This document shows, one piece after another, positions 36,529-49,600 of a DNA stretch of 64,000 nucleotides (positions within the stretch are counted from its first letter, which is position 1; the number at the start of each line of letters is the position of its first letter). A model generated the notes under the pieces. The model was given only the letters and a program-made list of their open reading frames with translations. It had not been told where the DNA came from and searched no databases. The stretch is from NCBI GenBank assembly GCA_905182995.1, contig CAJJDP010000087.1:56829-120828 (forward strand), in the 5' to 3' direction. This DNA comes from Paramecium octaurelia (taxonomy: Eukaryota > Ciliophora > Oligohymenophorea > Peniculida > Parameciidae). The translations under genes and the position numbers were made by a program.

Positions 36529-37897
36529 AGTTTCATTAAAGAATCTTATTTTTAAGATGGTTAAATGATATTTTCTATAGTAGCATCACCAGTTTATCTA
36601 TGAGAATCAAAACCGGTATTTTAATTAGTAGCTTAATTTTAATTCCTTAAAGGCTTAAAACCAAGGTTCACAGGTTTTTTAAAAGATTTTGGCAACATTT
36701 TTGTAGAGTTAATTAGTGATTAAACTTATTAGGGCTGATATTTATTTAGATTGTCTATCTATTTGTTTATGATGTGGATGTATGTCTATTTAATACAGAT
36801 GAATACAAATTGCCCAAAGCATTACGCTCTTTATCTTGATGTGATTTTTATAAATTGCAAACCTTTGTGATAATTGATTGATTATATATATTTTACTCGC
36901 TAAATTTTGGATTCTATAATCCATAAGGACAAGGCATAATGCTAATTTAATTACTATTTTCATTTCTACTATTAGTTCTTGATGAAGATTGACTTTTTAC
37001 TTCGTAATTATAGAATTTGCATCGAAACTTCAAAATTAATTTACAAGCATTATCTTCTCTAAAAGCTGGATGATTATGGATTTCATTCCAAGCTATAGGA
37101 TTTTCTGGATCCAAGAGTGGAGATATTAAATCTTGGACTGATTGCTTTTTATTGTTAATCAAAAACCCAATATCCAATCTTCCTCCTTTCAACCATGCAG
37201 TTATATACTTTTAAACTTCATTCAGAATTTATGTCCCTTAAGTCCTAACTAAATATATAATTCCTAGAGACCATTAATAAGAAGACCTACAAGGCTTACC
37301 CTTAAGGATTAAAGGATTCCAATAGACACAGTATTTTTGGGTCGGCTTTCTCAACCCAAAATGTAGAATAATAATAGAATCACCATTTTTAAGTATATTC
37401 TCTAAATTGCAATCACGTGGAGAACAATTTGAATAAAGGTCATATCCAAAATATATTAGCTATAATTTGGAAAGATAGCCATTAGTTAAAAACCATTTAG
37501 AAATATTCTCGATTACAACATCTGTATATGCATTAGTTCTAACTATCTTTAAGATTGATGGAAGTAAAATAAATTAAGGATTGTGCATCATAATATCCTT
37601 CTATGGTTAAATTCAATGTTACTAATAAAAAATGCTAATTCTTCATCTAAGTACATAGTATTGTTCCATCTTGCTATTATAACTTATTTATCAGTTTATT
37701 TGAGATGTTAATCTCTTTAAATAATAATATTGTAAAGTATCATTTTAATCGAAATTAGCTTGTAATTCACAGATGTATTTTCTAGTAGTTAAAATTTGTC
37801 AATATAAGAAATTGAATAAAGGAAACAAATTCCGAAATGAATTTTCAACAACAATTGAATATCTAGTATTATCCTAAGAAATAACTGGGTCATTCAG
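36525..37897 (-). pseudogene. Kinase-like pseudogene, copy F
   Basis: Repeat of 23760-25132, same PRD and HFG changes, same intron (37601-37622) and the same frame change near the tail. Confidence 0.6.
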
Positions 37898-38112
37898 TCC
37901 TTTTTAAAGTTAATGAATTTATACTTATATTTGCTACTAAATACGCAATATTTTATATAAATTATTATTCAATTTATTTGTAATAATTGTAATTATTTTC
38001 TAAATGACGTCTTTTATTGTATTCTAATCAAATGATAGAATTCGATATAACTATTGCTAAAATTGATATTTAAAGAAAGTGATCTCCAAATTTTTTCATT
38101 AATTATAATAAT

Positions 38113-39704
38113 ATGGATTAATATCAACCAAATGAAGAGAAGTAAACAAGCATTACAAAGCAAATCAATACTATTCATAGCAATATAAATAAAATTCAAA
38201 ATTCAATAATTGATAATATTCCTTAAATTCCACAAAAAAGCAAAGTTATTATATTTTTAGGGTACTTTGAAAATAAATTTGATTCTTTCTATAGTCATTT
38301 TGAGAAAAAAGAAGTCCTTTTATGTGGAGACTATTTTAAGTTGGTCAAAATAGAAAAAAAAGGGAAAATAAGTTATTTATTATATTTCCCTTCAATATTA
38401 TCGTATGAAGATCAAAATGATGAAAAAATTGCCTAAAATTTATGCATTTCAAAAATTTATGCTGAATTAGTATTAAAAAAAATGGAAACTTGTTATTTCT
38501 ATTTAATTTTAGATATTTCATAATTAACAGGAGATGATGATAGGGGAAAATTAGATAATATTGTTAAAGATTCGATTTTTTACTTCGGATCTTTCTATTT
38601 TAAAGAAAAATAATTTTTCTTTTTAAGATATCAACAAGATGATAAATGGGATTATCACTAATTTTCAAAATAGTTTGCATTATTTTCTTATTTTTAAAAG
38701 GATAAATAATTGTAAATTTAAACTTATCGTGATAATGAAATTTTGAAGACAATATTTAAATCTAGTAATTACACAAAGGCAAAGAAAGTTAAATCCGATG
38801 ATTAGATTAACTATGGATAAATGATGACATATTTATAAATACAATAAAGGTTTTTAAAGGAATAGATTAATGAAGATCTTAAATAATTTTAAATAATCCT
38901 CCTTCACTTATAATAAATGCCAATCATCAAAAATAATTTTGCAGTTGTGGAGGAGGTTGAAAATTATTTAAAAGAATTATAAGCAGGTTTTATGGAGGAA
39001 AAGAATTCTCTAAAAGATGATGCTTCACAAATTGTCTAGGTTTACAATTTTATTAATAAAGTGAATTAAGGGCAAAATGCTTAAGATATAAATAAGAGAT
39101 AACAAAATTAATTAAGTCCTTAAATGGTACAATTTAAGGAAGAAGTTAAAATTTAAGAATTAAAAATTTAACCCTTACTTAGTGATGAGGTGATTTATAA
39201 ACTTTATGAAATAATTAAATTTTTCTAAAAATATCATAATAACATATTCAAAAATGAGAAAATATTTGAAGTATAAAAACTAACATTAAATCTTAAATAA
39301 TGGTCTTCCAATTGTAATGATACTTTAGAAAATACGTTATATGAGCTAAAATATATCACTTCAAGAATATAAGATGGACCATAAAATAAAATTGAAAACG
39401 CAATCTATTTTATTGGTATAACAAAAGTAGGAAAATCAACCATTATTAATTCACTTCTTAATCCAGATAACATTATTTAAGAAGACTTTGTAGGATAAAA
39501 ATGTTATGGAAATAAAAAGGAAACAAAATTTGCAATTGGTAAAGGTGGAGTTAGTGAAACTCAAAATATCTATGGAGTATACATTGGAAAAAGGGAAGAA
39601 GTTAATTAAATCTTTGATTAAAATGAAAAACATGTTTTTAGTATTGAAGAAATATTAGACAAGGAATAAATTCAAAAATGTAAAATACCTTAAAAATATT
39701 TCCT
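38113..39704 (+). CDS. GTPase copy F, 3'-truncated
   Basis: ATG 38113; repeat of 25348-26939 up to the contig end at 39704. Confidence 0.7.
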
Positions 39705-39705
39705 N
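39705..39705. other. Single-n contig joint
   Basis: Followed by 39706 onward, which repeats from 25492 (offset 14214) and then diverges. Confidence 0.85.
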
Positions 39706-42396
39706 TTAGGGTACTTTGAAAATAAATTTGATTCTTTCTATAGTCATTTTGAGAAAAAAGAAGTCCTTTTATGTGGAGACTATTTTAAGTTGGTCAAAAT
39801 AGAAAAAAAAGGGAAAATAAGTTATTTATTATATTTCCCTTCAATATTATCGTATGAAGATCAAAATGATGAAAAAATTGCCTAAAATTTATGCATTTCA
39901 AAAATTTATGCTGAATTAGTATTAAAAAAAATGGAAACTTGTTATTTCTATTTAATTTTAGATATTTCATAATTAACAGGAGATGATGATAGGGGAAAAT
40001 TAGATAATATTGTTAAAGATTCGATTTTTTACTTCGGATCTTTCTATTTTAAAGAAAAATAATTTTTCTTTTTAAGATATCAACAAGATGATAAATGGGA
40101 TTATCACTAATTTTCAAAATAGTTTGCATTATTTTCTTATTTTTAAAAGGATAAATAATTGTAAATTTAAACTTATCGTGATAATGAAATTTTGAAGACA
40201 ATATTTAAATCTAGTAATTACACAAAGGCAAAGAAAGTTAAATCCGATGATTAGATTAACTATGGATAAATGATGACATATTTATAAATACAATAAAGGT
40301 TTTTAAAGGAATAGATTAATGAAGATCTTAAATAATTTTAAATAATCCTCCTTCACTTATAATAAATGCCAATCATCAAAAATAATTTTGCAGTTGTGGA
40401 GGAGGTTGAAAATTATTTAAAAGAATTATAAGCAGGTTTTATGGAGGAAAAGAATTCTCTAAAAGATGATGCTTCACAAATTGTCTAGGTTTACAATTTT
40501 ATTAATAAAGTGAATTAAGGGCAAAATGCTTAAGATATAAATAAGAGATAACAAAATTAATTAAGTCCTTAAATGGTACAATTTAAGGAAGAAGTTAAAA
40601 TTTAAGAATTAAAAATTTAACCCTTACTTAGTGATGAGGTGATTTATAAACTTAATGAAATAATTAAATTTTTCTAAAAATATCATAATAACATATTCAA
40701 AAATGAGAAAATATTTGAAGTATAAAAACTAACATTAAATCTTAAATAATGGTCTTCCAATTGTAATGATACTTTAGAAAATACGTTATATGAGCTAAAA
40801 TATATCACTTCAAGAATATAAGATGGACCATAAAATAAAATTGAAAACGCAATCTATTTTATTGGTATAACAAAAGTAGGAAAATCAACCATTATTAATT
40901 CACTTCTTAATCCAGATAACATTATTTAAGAAGACTTTGTAGGATAAAAATGCTATGGAAATAAAAAGGAAACAAAATTTGCAATTGGTAAAGGTGGAGT
41001 TAGTGAAACTCAAAATATCAATGGAGTATACATCGGCAAATTGGAGGAATTTAAATAAATCTTTGATTAAAATGAAAAACATGTTTTTAGTATTGAAGAA
41101 ATATTAGACAAGGAATAAATTCAAAAATGTAAAATACCTTAAAAATTTTTCCTTTTCGATTGCCCAGGATTTGATGATAATTGTAATGAATTAATGAGAA
41201 TAGCCCACAGAATTAGCTTATATAATTATTTCAAAAAAACAAAAAATATAATTGTATTTTTTGTAATTGATATTTCTCAATAATCAATTGACCATATTAA
41301 GAATACTTTTGATCCAATAACTTAACTTTTAAAAAACAAAAATCACATAGTATCAGATTATGACAAGTGGACAAATATAATTCTAACAAAAGCAAAGAAA
41401 GGATAAAGATAATAATATCTTGACAATTGGAAGTTGGTGTATAAAGGTTATTTGGATGAAAATTATAGTTTTTATAAAAATTTATTTGAAAAAAGATGTA
41501 TAGAATTTGAAAAACCAAAAATAAAAGATATTTAAATTATTGTTGGTAGTTTAACTGATAAAATTATCGAGATGTCATCATAGTAACTTCAATCAAATCA
41601 AGCCTTTACACCAGAATTTCAGGGTGTTCTTGATCCTAAAATTTAGTCACTCTATGAACATTGCATACCTAAAGTTAAATAGAAGTTAGAAAGTATTCTA
41701 AAATTCTTCTTAGAGGATTTAGATGAGTATATATTGGAAAGTAATGATAGTATAGAAATGAAGAAAGAAAAAATAGAAAAAATTTAAAGCATTTTGTTAG
41801 ATAAAAATACAAAGCAAATGGTTAGCTTAATAACATATAATAACTGTAAAGATATTCTTTACGACCTATCAAACTGGATTAATGGTAATCCGTATTTACA
41901 AAAGAATGATATTTTCATACAATAATACATAGAAGATATGAAATCTATTTTAAAAATATCATAATATTGCTAAAAAATAAAGTAAATAGCACCGTTTGAG
42001 ATTAAAATTGATAATCTTGTTAATAAGATTAAAAATATCATTTTAATAATTGAAGATACTAAATAATATTATTAAAATTGGAAATATGCTGGGTATGCTG
42101 CAAGTCTTATAACAGGAGTAATGTCTTGTGGTACATCCCTTGCGTTATTAGAAGTTTAAGCTTTGGCAGCTTTGGCTAGGCAATTTTTATTAACAAGAGG
42201 TATCTTGTTGTGCACAACTGTAGGCACTGGATCTTTTTCAGCAGGTACTGGTTATATTACGGTTCTAATTGATGACTGGAAAAATTAACATTTGAGGAAG
42301 AAATATTAAGATTAATTGAAAAAATAGAAAATTTTACAAGAAGAATTTTAATAAAAAGTTAATTTATTAGAATCCTAATATTAATCAAAAATATGA
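39706..42396 (+). CDS. Large P-loop GTPase copy G, with membrane hairpin (5' end missing)
   Basis: Open frame of 897 codons to TGA 42394-42396; about 48 N-terminal residues are lost at the contig start. Nearly identical to copies C-F over the first 1.2 kb, with scattered differences afterwards (for example GKLEEFKQ against GKREEVNQ). It has G1 GITKVGKSTIINSL, G3 DCPGFDD and TKAKKG. The C-terminus has two Gly/Ala/Ser/Leu-rich hydrophobic segments (YAGYAASLITGVM; LARQFLLTRGILL plus TVGTGSFSAGTGYITV), then a charged tail, as in GTPase A. This contig continues without joints to the end of the window, so this is the best-anchored copy. Confidence 0.8.
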
Positions 42397-42741
42397 GTGA
42401 AACAAAAATGAAAAGAATGAGATTTATTTTATTCAAAATTATTCCATTTATAAACCCATATATAATTTAAAATAGTTCACTTTGAACTGATATCAAACCT
42501 CTAATTTATTAAATTAAAAAAAAAATGTTATTTATTATTTAATTATATAAATTTCTCAATTTCACAGAATTTGAATAAACTATAATAAATTTTAGATAGG
42601 AATTCATTTGAAACAAATAATTACTCATTATTCTTATAATTAAAGAACAATTGCTATATATTAATATTTTTGATTGTCGATTTTGATTATTTCAATGTAT
42701 GAGATTTAGTTTGGTGAAACTACTCTAAATAGTTCTGATTA
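42397..42741. other. Spacer
   Basis: 345 bp of AT-rich sequence after GTPase G; no convincing gene. Confidence 0.4.
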
Positions 42742-43377
42742 ATGAGATGGCTGCAATATTATGATGATGAAAATCAATATGTATTCAATTAACTACTATA
42801 ATAACTATTTCAATACTTATTGTTTTAAGTATTAATAGCAAAGATGAAAAAAAAGAACTTTGATGATGATATCAGATTCAAGGTCAAATAGAGATATGCA
42901 ACAATATCAGAATGGGCATTTAAGACAATCGAATCTGAAAGAGTACCAGAATCAAGGGCCAAGTCATTATATAGTGGACCTGTAAAAGTTCCAAATCAAG
43001 CGATGTATTTATTGCATAACCCGTAACATCAACTTATTATACTTAGATTTAAGAGTATTGATAAAAAGAAGCCCAGACTTGCTATCTCTCAATAATCTAC
43101 TATATAGCAATCATCAAAAATTTATAGAAAATTGATTGACCCAAATTAGATTACCAGATCGCTTGATTACTCTGATTTAGCAGATTCTTAAACAAATGCT
43201 ACAAAGAAAAAGGTGCCATAAAATCAAAGACTCAAAAAATAATTTTAAGTAATTCATAATCGGATGAAATTAATTTTGGATTCCTACAAAAATAGGGAAC
43301 GAGTACTGTTGAAGTATATTGCCTCGTTGCAACAGGAGATTATGGCTCTCAAATAAACTCGGTATTAAACAATATGA
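42742..43377 (+). CDS. Unknown basic protein, 211 aa
   Basis: ATG 42742 (following an in-frame TGA) to TGA 43375-43377, 212 codons, no intron. An internal ATG at 42844 (MKKKNFDDDIRF) is an alternative start. The protein is Lys/Arg/Gln/Ser-rich, with a helical C-terminal segment (NRMKLILDSYKNRERVLLKY). No domain recognised. The next gene starts 57 bp downstream on the same strand; an intron joining the two would have to be over 80 nt, unlike any other here, so they are kept separate. Confidence 0.65.
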
Positions 43378-43434
43378 TATATTATTTATTTTCTTGCTTT
43401 GTTATTTATTAAATTCACAATTTTGGAATTATTT

Positions 43435-44586
43435 ATGTCTGAAAGCATCAAAAGGAATGCCAAATCATTTACACCTTATATTGCAAAACCTTCCGATATT
43501 CCCTCAGTTGAGGCATCTATTGATCCACTTAGATAGTTTAGACCGCTGATGAAAGTTCAAACTTCAACAGACCCTTAGGTCTAATAGATGTCAACTGATC
43601 AACCATTTTAAACAAACTTATTTTACAATCTTCCATTCACTTCCTTCGATATTTCGTAAAGAGTATCATTGGATGGAACTAATGATTACTTGTTAAATCA
43701 TTCAAAAATTGTAGGACCTCTTGTAAATAGTTCTCTTGATAGTAAATCAATGTAAAAGCAACATGAAGTCTTGCAATCTCAAAGTCGTTTTTTCGCTTCG
43801 ATGATGCCAATCTTCTATAACTCACCTATGCAATCTTGCTATCCTTATTTACATTAGCAATGCCAAAATGAATTGCCACGCCTTTCAAATAACAGCTTGG
43901 ATAAATAGGTTAAAATCAACAAAATCAATATGACCTAACCATACACGTTGAATCCATCCTCTTTACAATAACCATAATAAGTGTAATCCTAGATGCATTT
44001 CAATACAGAAGATAAGTGGTTAAGTGATGTTAGCTCTTGTTAAAGTATGTTCGTAAAGAAAGAGGAAGATGATTAGAGTAAACCAAAGGAGAACGTAAAT
44101 GAATAAAAATTAGCAAAACGCATTAGAAAGAGAATTCCAGTCGAAGAGAGTTCGGATTCATTCAGAGTCAATCGCAAGAAAAAGGGACCCAAGGTCAACG
44201 ATACCAAAAATATTACCAAAAACTTTTCAAAAGCCATCATCTCTTACATCATAAACGAAAAAGAACTTATTTAAAAATTCATGACCAATGAGCAATATGA
44301 TGGTTTCATTACTTTATTAAAGAATAAAAAGAATCAAATGACAAATATCAAATAACTTCGAGACTTGTGGGTAGACACAGGTAGGAATCCTGAATTTAAT
44401 AAAGTGTTTAGAATAATTAGGTATTTTTAAATGTTTATTAATAGTCAATACTTTCTAAAATGTTAGGCTGTTCCATATGTTTACAATTCAAGAATATCAA
44501 ACACAGCTTGGCATCTCAAATATAGATAAAACTTATTGAGAGCTGTAAGAGAACCAGAAAACTTTAAATTTATTAAAGATATTTGA
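43435..44586 (+). CDS. Unknown Ser/Asn/Gln-rich basic protein, 383 aa
   Basis: ATG 43435 to TGA 44584-44586, exactly 384 codons without intron. The N-terminal 230 residues look disordered (Ser, Asn, Gln, Pro). A Lys/Arg cluster (KLAKRIRKRIPVEESSDSF; NRKKKGPK) resembles a nuclear localisation signal. The last 130 residues are folded-looking, with alternating helices (FSKAIISYIINEKELIQKF; NMTNIKQLRDLW-like) and a Trp/Arg-rich end. A nuclear or nucleic-acid-binding role is a guess from composition. No family recognised. Confidence 0.7.
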
Positions 44587-44686
44587 TTTATCTTGATTAA
44601 ATTAATTAAGATTATATTATTATATAACTAAAATTTATCTAAAATAATACATAAAAAATAAAAAAACACAAAATAATAACATTATC

Positions 44687-44929
44687 TCAATCCTTTTTGG
44701 CTTTTCTCACTACTTTAAAAATGTCCATTCTACAATGATTAACTTTAAATCTATTATTCAGATAACCAAAACTACTTATTTCTATAAAATGATCGACCCC
44801 ATTTTGCAAGAGATAAATGTAGAATTTTACATTAAAATAATACATGATTTAAAATTGTATTGAAGTACTTAACAAATGCATATGGTTATAAGACAGTCTA
44901 GTGTTAAAATAAAATAAAATCCAATTCAT
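44687..44929 (-). CDS. Small hypothetical ORF, 80 aa
   Basis: ATG 44929 to TGA 44687-44689, 81 codons. The C-terminal half (GVDHFIEISSFGYLNNRFK, ending KVVRKAKKD) reads like real protein; the N-terminal half is AT-rich hydrophobic and could be chance. It may be the last exon of a damaged gene. No family recognised. Confidence 0.35.
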
Positions 44930-45796
44930 ATAAAGCAATAAAATCTACTAATATTAATAAATCAAGTTTTTATTAAATAGTTCAAAACTTAAATATCAAA
45001 ACTAATATGGTTATGTTAATAGTAAGAATATCAAAATTATTTAATAGTTCTTATAGGCCTTCATTATTAGACTATAATTATCAAAATAATTTTATATTGT
45101 TATACTTTTCGGTTTTTCAGATAATCCTTTAATATAATAAGAGACAGAGGGTTTATAATTGATAGCTTTTAAGTATAAAAGTTATCCTAAACAATTTCTT
45201 GGTTATAATTATAGTAAAAATGCAATCAATAATTTATCTGGTAAGAAATATTAATTAATTTAAACCATTAGATGTGAATTGTAAAATGCTAGTGACTCTA
45301 AAAAATAAATAAGTTTTTGGTTATAATGAAATCTTTAAAGGAGGTTTATGAATTTATTCTCATTCTTCTTTAACTATGTGGAACTATAAAGAATCAATGA
45401 TATTGGCAATATATCCAATTAGAAAACTTAGTATTTAAATTAATTATACTAAGTATTGTGTCCAAATTGGATGGTTCTTCCATTAATGTTAATTTTTCTT
45501 AATAATTCAAAGAAAATTATTTTATCAAATTTATAATAAATATAAGCATAAATGTGAATAAGTCGTAATATGATGTATTGTTAATTTGATAAAACTAATA
45601 ATCTTAATGCATTCATCTAGTGACAGAATAATTGAATTTATTTCTCAAAAATCTAATTCTTAGTTGATTGAGGAGTCCACTTGAGAATTTAAAACAGTTC
45701 GACATCATTGTGGATCGACTCCTATATTGATAAAAGGGAAATGCTTCAGGGATATAGTAATGAATTTAAGAATTATATAAATTTCATAAAATATTT
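44930..45796. other. Region without a confident gene
   Basis: Both strands hold coding-like pieces: plus strand 44960-45330 (around SKNAINNLSGKKYQLIQ) and minus strand 45270-45000 (around KAINYKPSVSYYIKGLSEK). They overlap and each is broken or lacks a clear start. Possibly a decayed gene. 45330-45600 has another broken plus frame. Confidence 0.3.
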
Positions 45797-46466
45797 ATGT
45801 GTTGTGGAGATAATTAACCAAAGAATCAACCCAAGACAGGAATCAAAACAAAATCAAATAATCCTGGATAAAAAAAGGATATCAAAGTTGTAATGCTTGG
45901 GGATAAGGCTGTAGGAAAGAGTTCAATTGCAACGAGATTCTGTTTTGATAAGGTATATAAACCCATTAAAATATAATAGTTTCAATCAGAATATGAAATT
46001 ACAATTGGTGGTGTGTATAATAGCGTTGAATTAACAGTGAAAGGTATTTGAAATAGATTAATTATGGATAGGTTAAAACTTAAAGATTCATTTGTGGGAT
46101 ACTGCAGGGGAAGAGAAATTTAGATCTCTACTTTCCCTGTATTATAGAGATGCAAATATAGCTATAATTGTGTATGACATTACACAAAGTGAAACCTTTT
46201 AATCGGTTTCAATTTGGTTGAAAGAATTGGAAGAAAAGATATAAAAGGATGGTAAGAATGACTTCCATAATTGAGGAATGGCTCTGGCTTTAGTGGGCAA
46301 TAAGTGCGATTGCTTGGAATCGGAAAGAAAAGTGTCAAAAGCTATGGCTGTTGATTTTGCAAAGTAGAATGGTATGTTATTCTATGAAACTTCTGCCAAA
46401 ACAGGAGAAGGTGTAAAGAATTTATTTTAACAATTAATTGAGACATATGTAACAGAGAAGATGTGA
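45797..46466 (+). CDS. Rab-family small GTPase with N-terminal Cys pair
   Basis: Rab GTPases direct vesicle traffic. ATG 45797; three introns (27, 28 and 24 nt, starting at about 45952, 46045 and 46251); spliced length exactly 197 codons to TGA 46464-46466. Motifs: G1 GDKAVGKSS, G3 WDTAGEEKFRSL, G4 NKCD, G5 ETSAK, and the Rab signature YYRDANIAIIVYDIT, closest to the Rab5/22 style. The N-terminus MCCGDNQPK has two adjacent cysteines, while the C-terminus ends YVTEKM with no Cys, so it lacks the usual geranylgeranylation site. Membrane attachment by N-terminal palmitoylation is inferred. The effector loop reads EYEITIGG. Confidence 0.9.
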
Positions 46467-46654
46467 ATATTAATCTTAAATATAATTTGCATTCCTACTG
46501 AAAATTTAAATAGATATATTATATCATTCTTCTCTATCTAAACTAATTAACAAAAGGATTAAAACACCAAACCATCTATTCTATGGTACATTTATTAATT
46601 GTCAAAAGTTTTATTCTAATTAATTTAATTATTTGGAGCTTACAAATTAAAACG

Positions 46655-49600
46655 ATGTAGCAATTGAAAAAACAAGAAGACACGCAATTCATCAACAAAT
46701 TCGTCAGAGCTATGTTATAAATTAACGATTAGTTTTATTGTTATGAACCCATTAAAATATTTCTATTCATATTGAGTATGAGCTAGACCATATTTTACCT
46801 CTAATATTAAACCTATGAGTTTTATTAGAAAAACATTGATGAAATAAGTTAAAGCAAGAAGATACTCCATATACTTAGACCTGAGATAATTTTACTTAGA
46901 TATTCGACTGATGAAATGTTATTTGCCACACCTTACATTATAGTTTTATTGATACTAATAATGAAATTCGTAACTTATCTAAATATTAACAATTAACATT
47001 TAAGATATGCGAAAAGATGGAATAAAACTACGCAATTGTAAATGATACTAATTAATATTATATCATTTTACTAACAGTTATTTCATGCTGTATTACATTA
47101 TCCTCTTCAAACACTTGTTGTTTGTGCTATTAGTAGAGCATTGTAACATATTTAAAACTAAGAATCTAACTATATAGCTTTATTGGTTTTTTGCATTTTT
47201 ATATTTTTGCTTTTGGAAGCTGAATCAATATCATTAATTTTTATTTGTAGAAAATCTACAACTTTATAAATTTTAGCTTTTGAATAATTTCTGATGTCAA
47301 CAATTGATTTTGTCATATATGCTTTGCAAGTGTCATAAATTATAATTTTTGGAATTGCAGGTCAAAATATTGCGGTGAATTATGTGCAATAATTTCTTAT
47401 AATTTGCATTGCAATTTTGACAATTTTAAATTAATTGCATTACCAAGGGTACATCTTTCAACATCAAAGATACCTCCTTTACATCATTAATTCAATTATC
47501 CTTATGTATTCTCTCTTTTAAATAATTGATCTTTCAAATAATGCAATTTTGATTTGGCCATTGTTCACAAGTGTGGTAATCTATGCCGATCGTCAATTTT
47601 AATATAATAGTATTTATTCCTTATTCCTTGAAAACTCAACAAACTTAAAATATTATGTCCATCAACTTATGAAGATATCTAATAATTGCTATTAAGATGA
47701 GATTCTTCCTATACAATATACTATAATTTGGATACAACACAAACTTAAGTGCAAAGATATGACATGCTTATGCAAAGAATTGATATAGAAGGTCTTGAAT
47801 CCTTCTCAAACAAATATCATAACAGAACCAATTTTCAACTCCTTTGTTTATACCAAAATTAATCACATTAAAAAACTTATTTATTCTAATTAAAATAAAA
47901 ATAAAGTTGATGCTGCTTTTTATGAAGTTGTTTAAGCCACTCTCTTTATGAGATCTGGTTTCATTTTGATGGCTATCAAAAATTATAATAAAATTTTATT
48001 TTAAGCTAACGATTACCATCGAAGGCGAGTGATTTCATAAGAAAAGCCGCTTATCTCAGAAAGAAGAGGTAAGAAAAGCTTGATTGATTCTTAAATTTAG
48101 GAGATTATTAATAACCAATAGAAAAAGGGTGAGAAGTATGAAGTTTAAAGCAAAAATTATTAGATATCAAATCTTGAGATTATTAAAATTAAATACAGAA
48201 TAACCTAAGCTTAAATGAATTTGAATGAAAATTTTAGTTCCTATGTATGTAATCCATAATAACATCAAATGTCTGATTGCATTTTCTACTACTTAATTAA
48301 CGAATTCGATTTGAACACAGTAATTTAGAAGATAATTAGTTTGATTAAAATGAAAACTGAATTCTATTACTACTTATTAAATTCAGAAAATCTAAAGGGC
48401 AATCATATTTTTAACTCAATAAAAAAATTCTCTAAAAAAGTTAATAACATTGAAGATGTACTATTAAAGAATTACAATCAATACTCTAGTGTAAAACTGC
48501 GGCACTTAATAATATTCTTTTATTCTAAGATTTACAATAGTTATTTGAAAGCCCTAAAATTTAAATAAATTAATAACATTCAACATGAAAAATTAATATA
48601 TAGAAACCAAACATTAGATTTTTACTCTGACAAAATTGGATACATATTATTGTAATTACAAGATGATTTATAGAATTTAGTAATCAAGTAATATTCTAGT
48701 AATTTTTTAAAAATAATTAATAAATCAAATGATGAGAATAAATTAAATTTCTATGATGTATTACCTGATTTTATAAAAGATGCCCATCCGATTTTGGTTC
48801 AAAGATTTGTATAGACTGGTTAAGCAAGATTTTATAGAAGTTTGAGTTTGACATTTATTTAGTAAGATAATGGTTTAGCTAAATAAATGGAATAAAGTTT
48901 TGACACAATAACTCTTTTAAGTGATAACAAAATTGTTTTTGGTGCTGTGATTCAAGATGTTCTAGATTAAAAAGCATACTTGCTAGTAAATGTAAATGGG
49001 TTTCTTTCAGGAATGACTTTAATGTGTTTAAGAAAGCTTGGGTTCACAGTTGAGTAAATTTCAAGTGTTAATAACTTCTATTAATTTTACGAATTAGAAA
49101 TAAATTAAATAGTCCCTAATTTTAATAGATTAATTGAAACTGATTTTGAAGAATAAAAGTTTGATAACATAAGGATTTCATTTCTTGATCTATCTTCCAA
49201 TGATTCTATAGACGTGATAACTAAATCTACTTTATAAGGAAATCACTTATTATCTAAAGTTTGGTAGAATAGTAAATTGGTTAAAGATTACATGGTAGAT
49301 TTATATGTAATGAAGAGAAACGTGTTTGGGTTCTTTTATTACATCATTGAAATCGAATCCGCTTATTAAATTGATTCTTCTCAATATAGTAGAAAACCTA
49401 AATCACTTTTGTAAATTAGAAACAGCAATGAATCAGCAGTCTTTGATATTGATTCCTTAATCCTCTCCCTTTAAGATGATAATTCTGAGTAAGAACCTGA
49501 ATTTTAAGTGTAAGAAGGTACTAAGATAATTAAATAAGTTACTAAAAATGTAGAGTTTTAAGGAAAACCTTAAAAAGAGTAACTAAATCCAAATGATATC

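Larger units (their letters stand above)
35890..39704. repeat. 3.8-kb duplication of 23125-26939
   Basis: Constant offset of 12765 bases; carries the start of the Q-rich gene, the kinase-like pseudogene and the first part of the GTPase, again ending at the same base. Confidence 0.9.

Noticed and set aside
1447-39705. Transposon or segmental-duplication explanation for the repeated blocks
   Set aside because: No terminal inverted repeats, target-site duplications, transposase or reverse transcriptase; each block abuts an n and ends arbitrarily inside genes, which fits contig overlap better.
43362-43445. 84-nt intron joining the 211-aa and 383-aa genes
   Set aside because: All supported introns here are 21-36 nt, and both frames have their own ATG and TGA.
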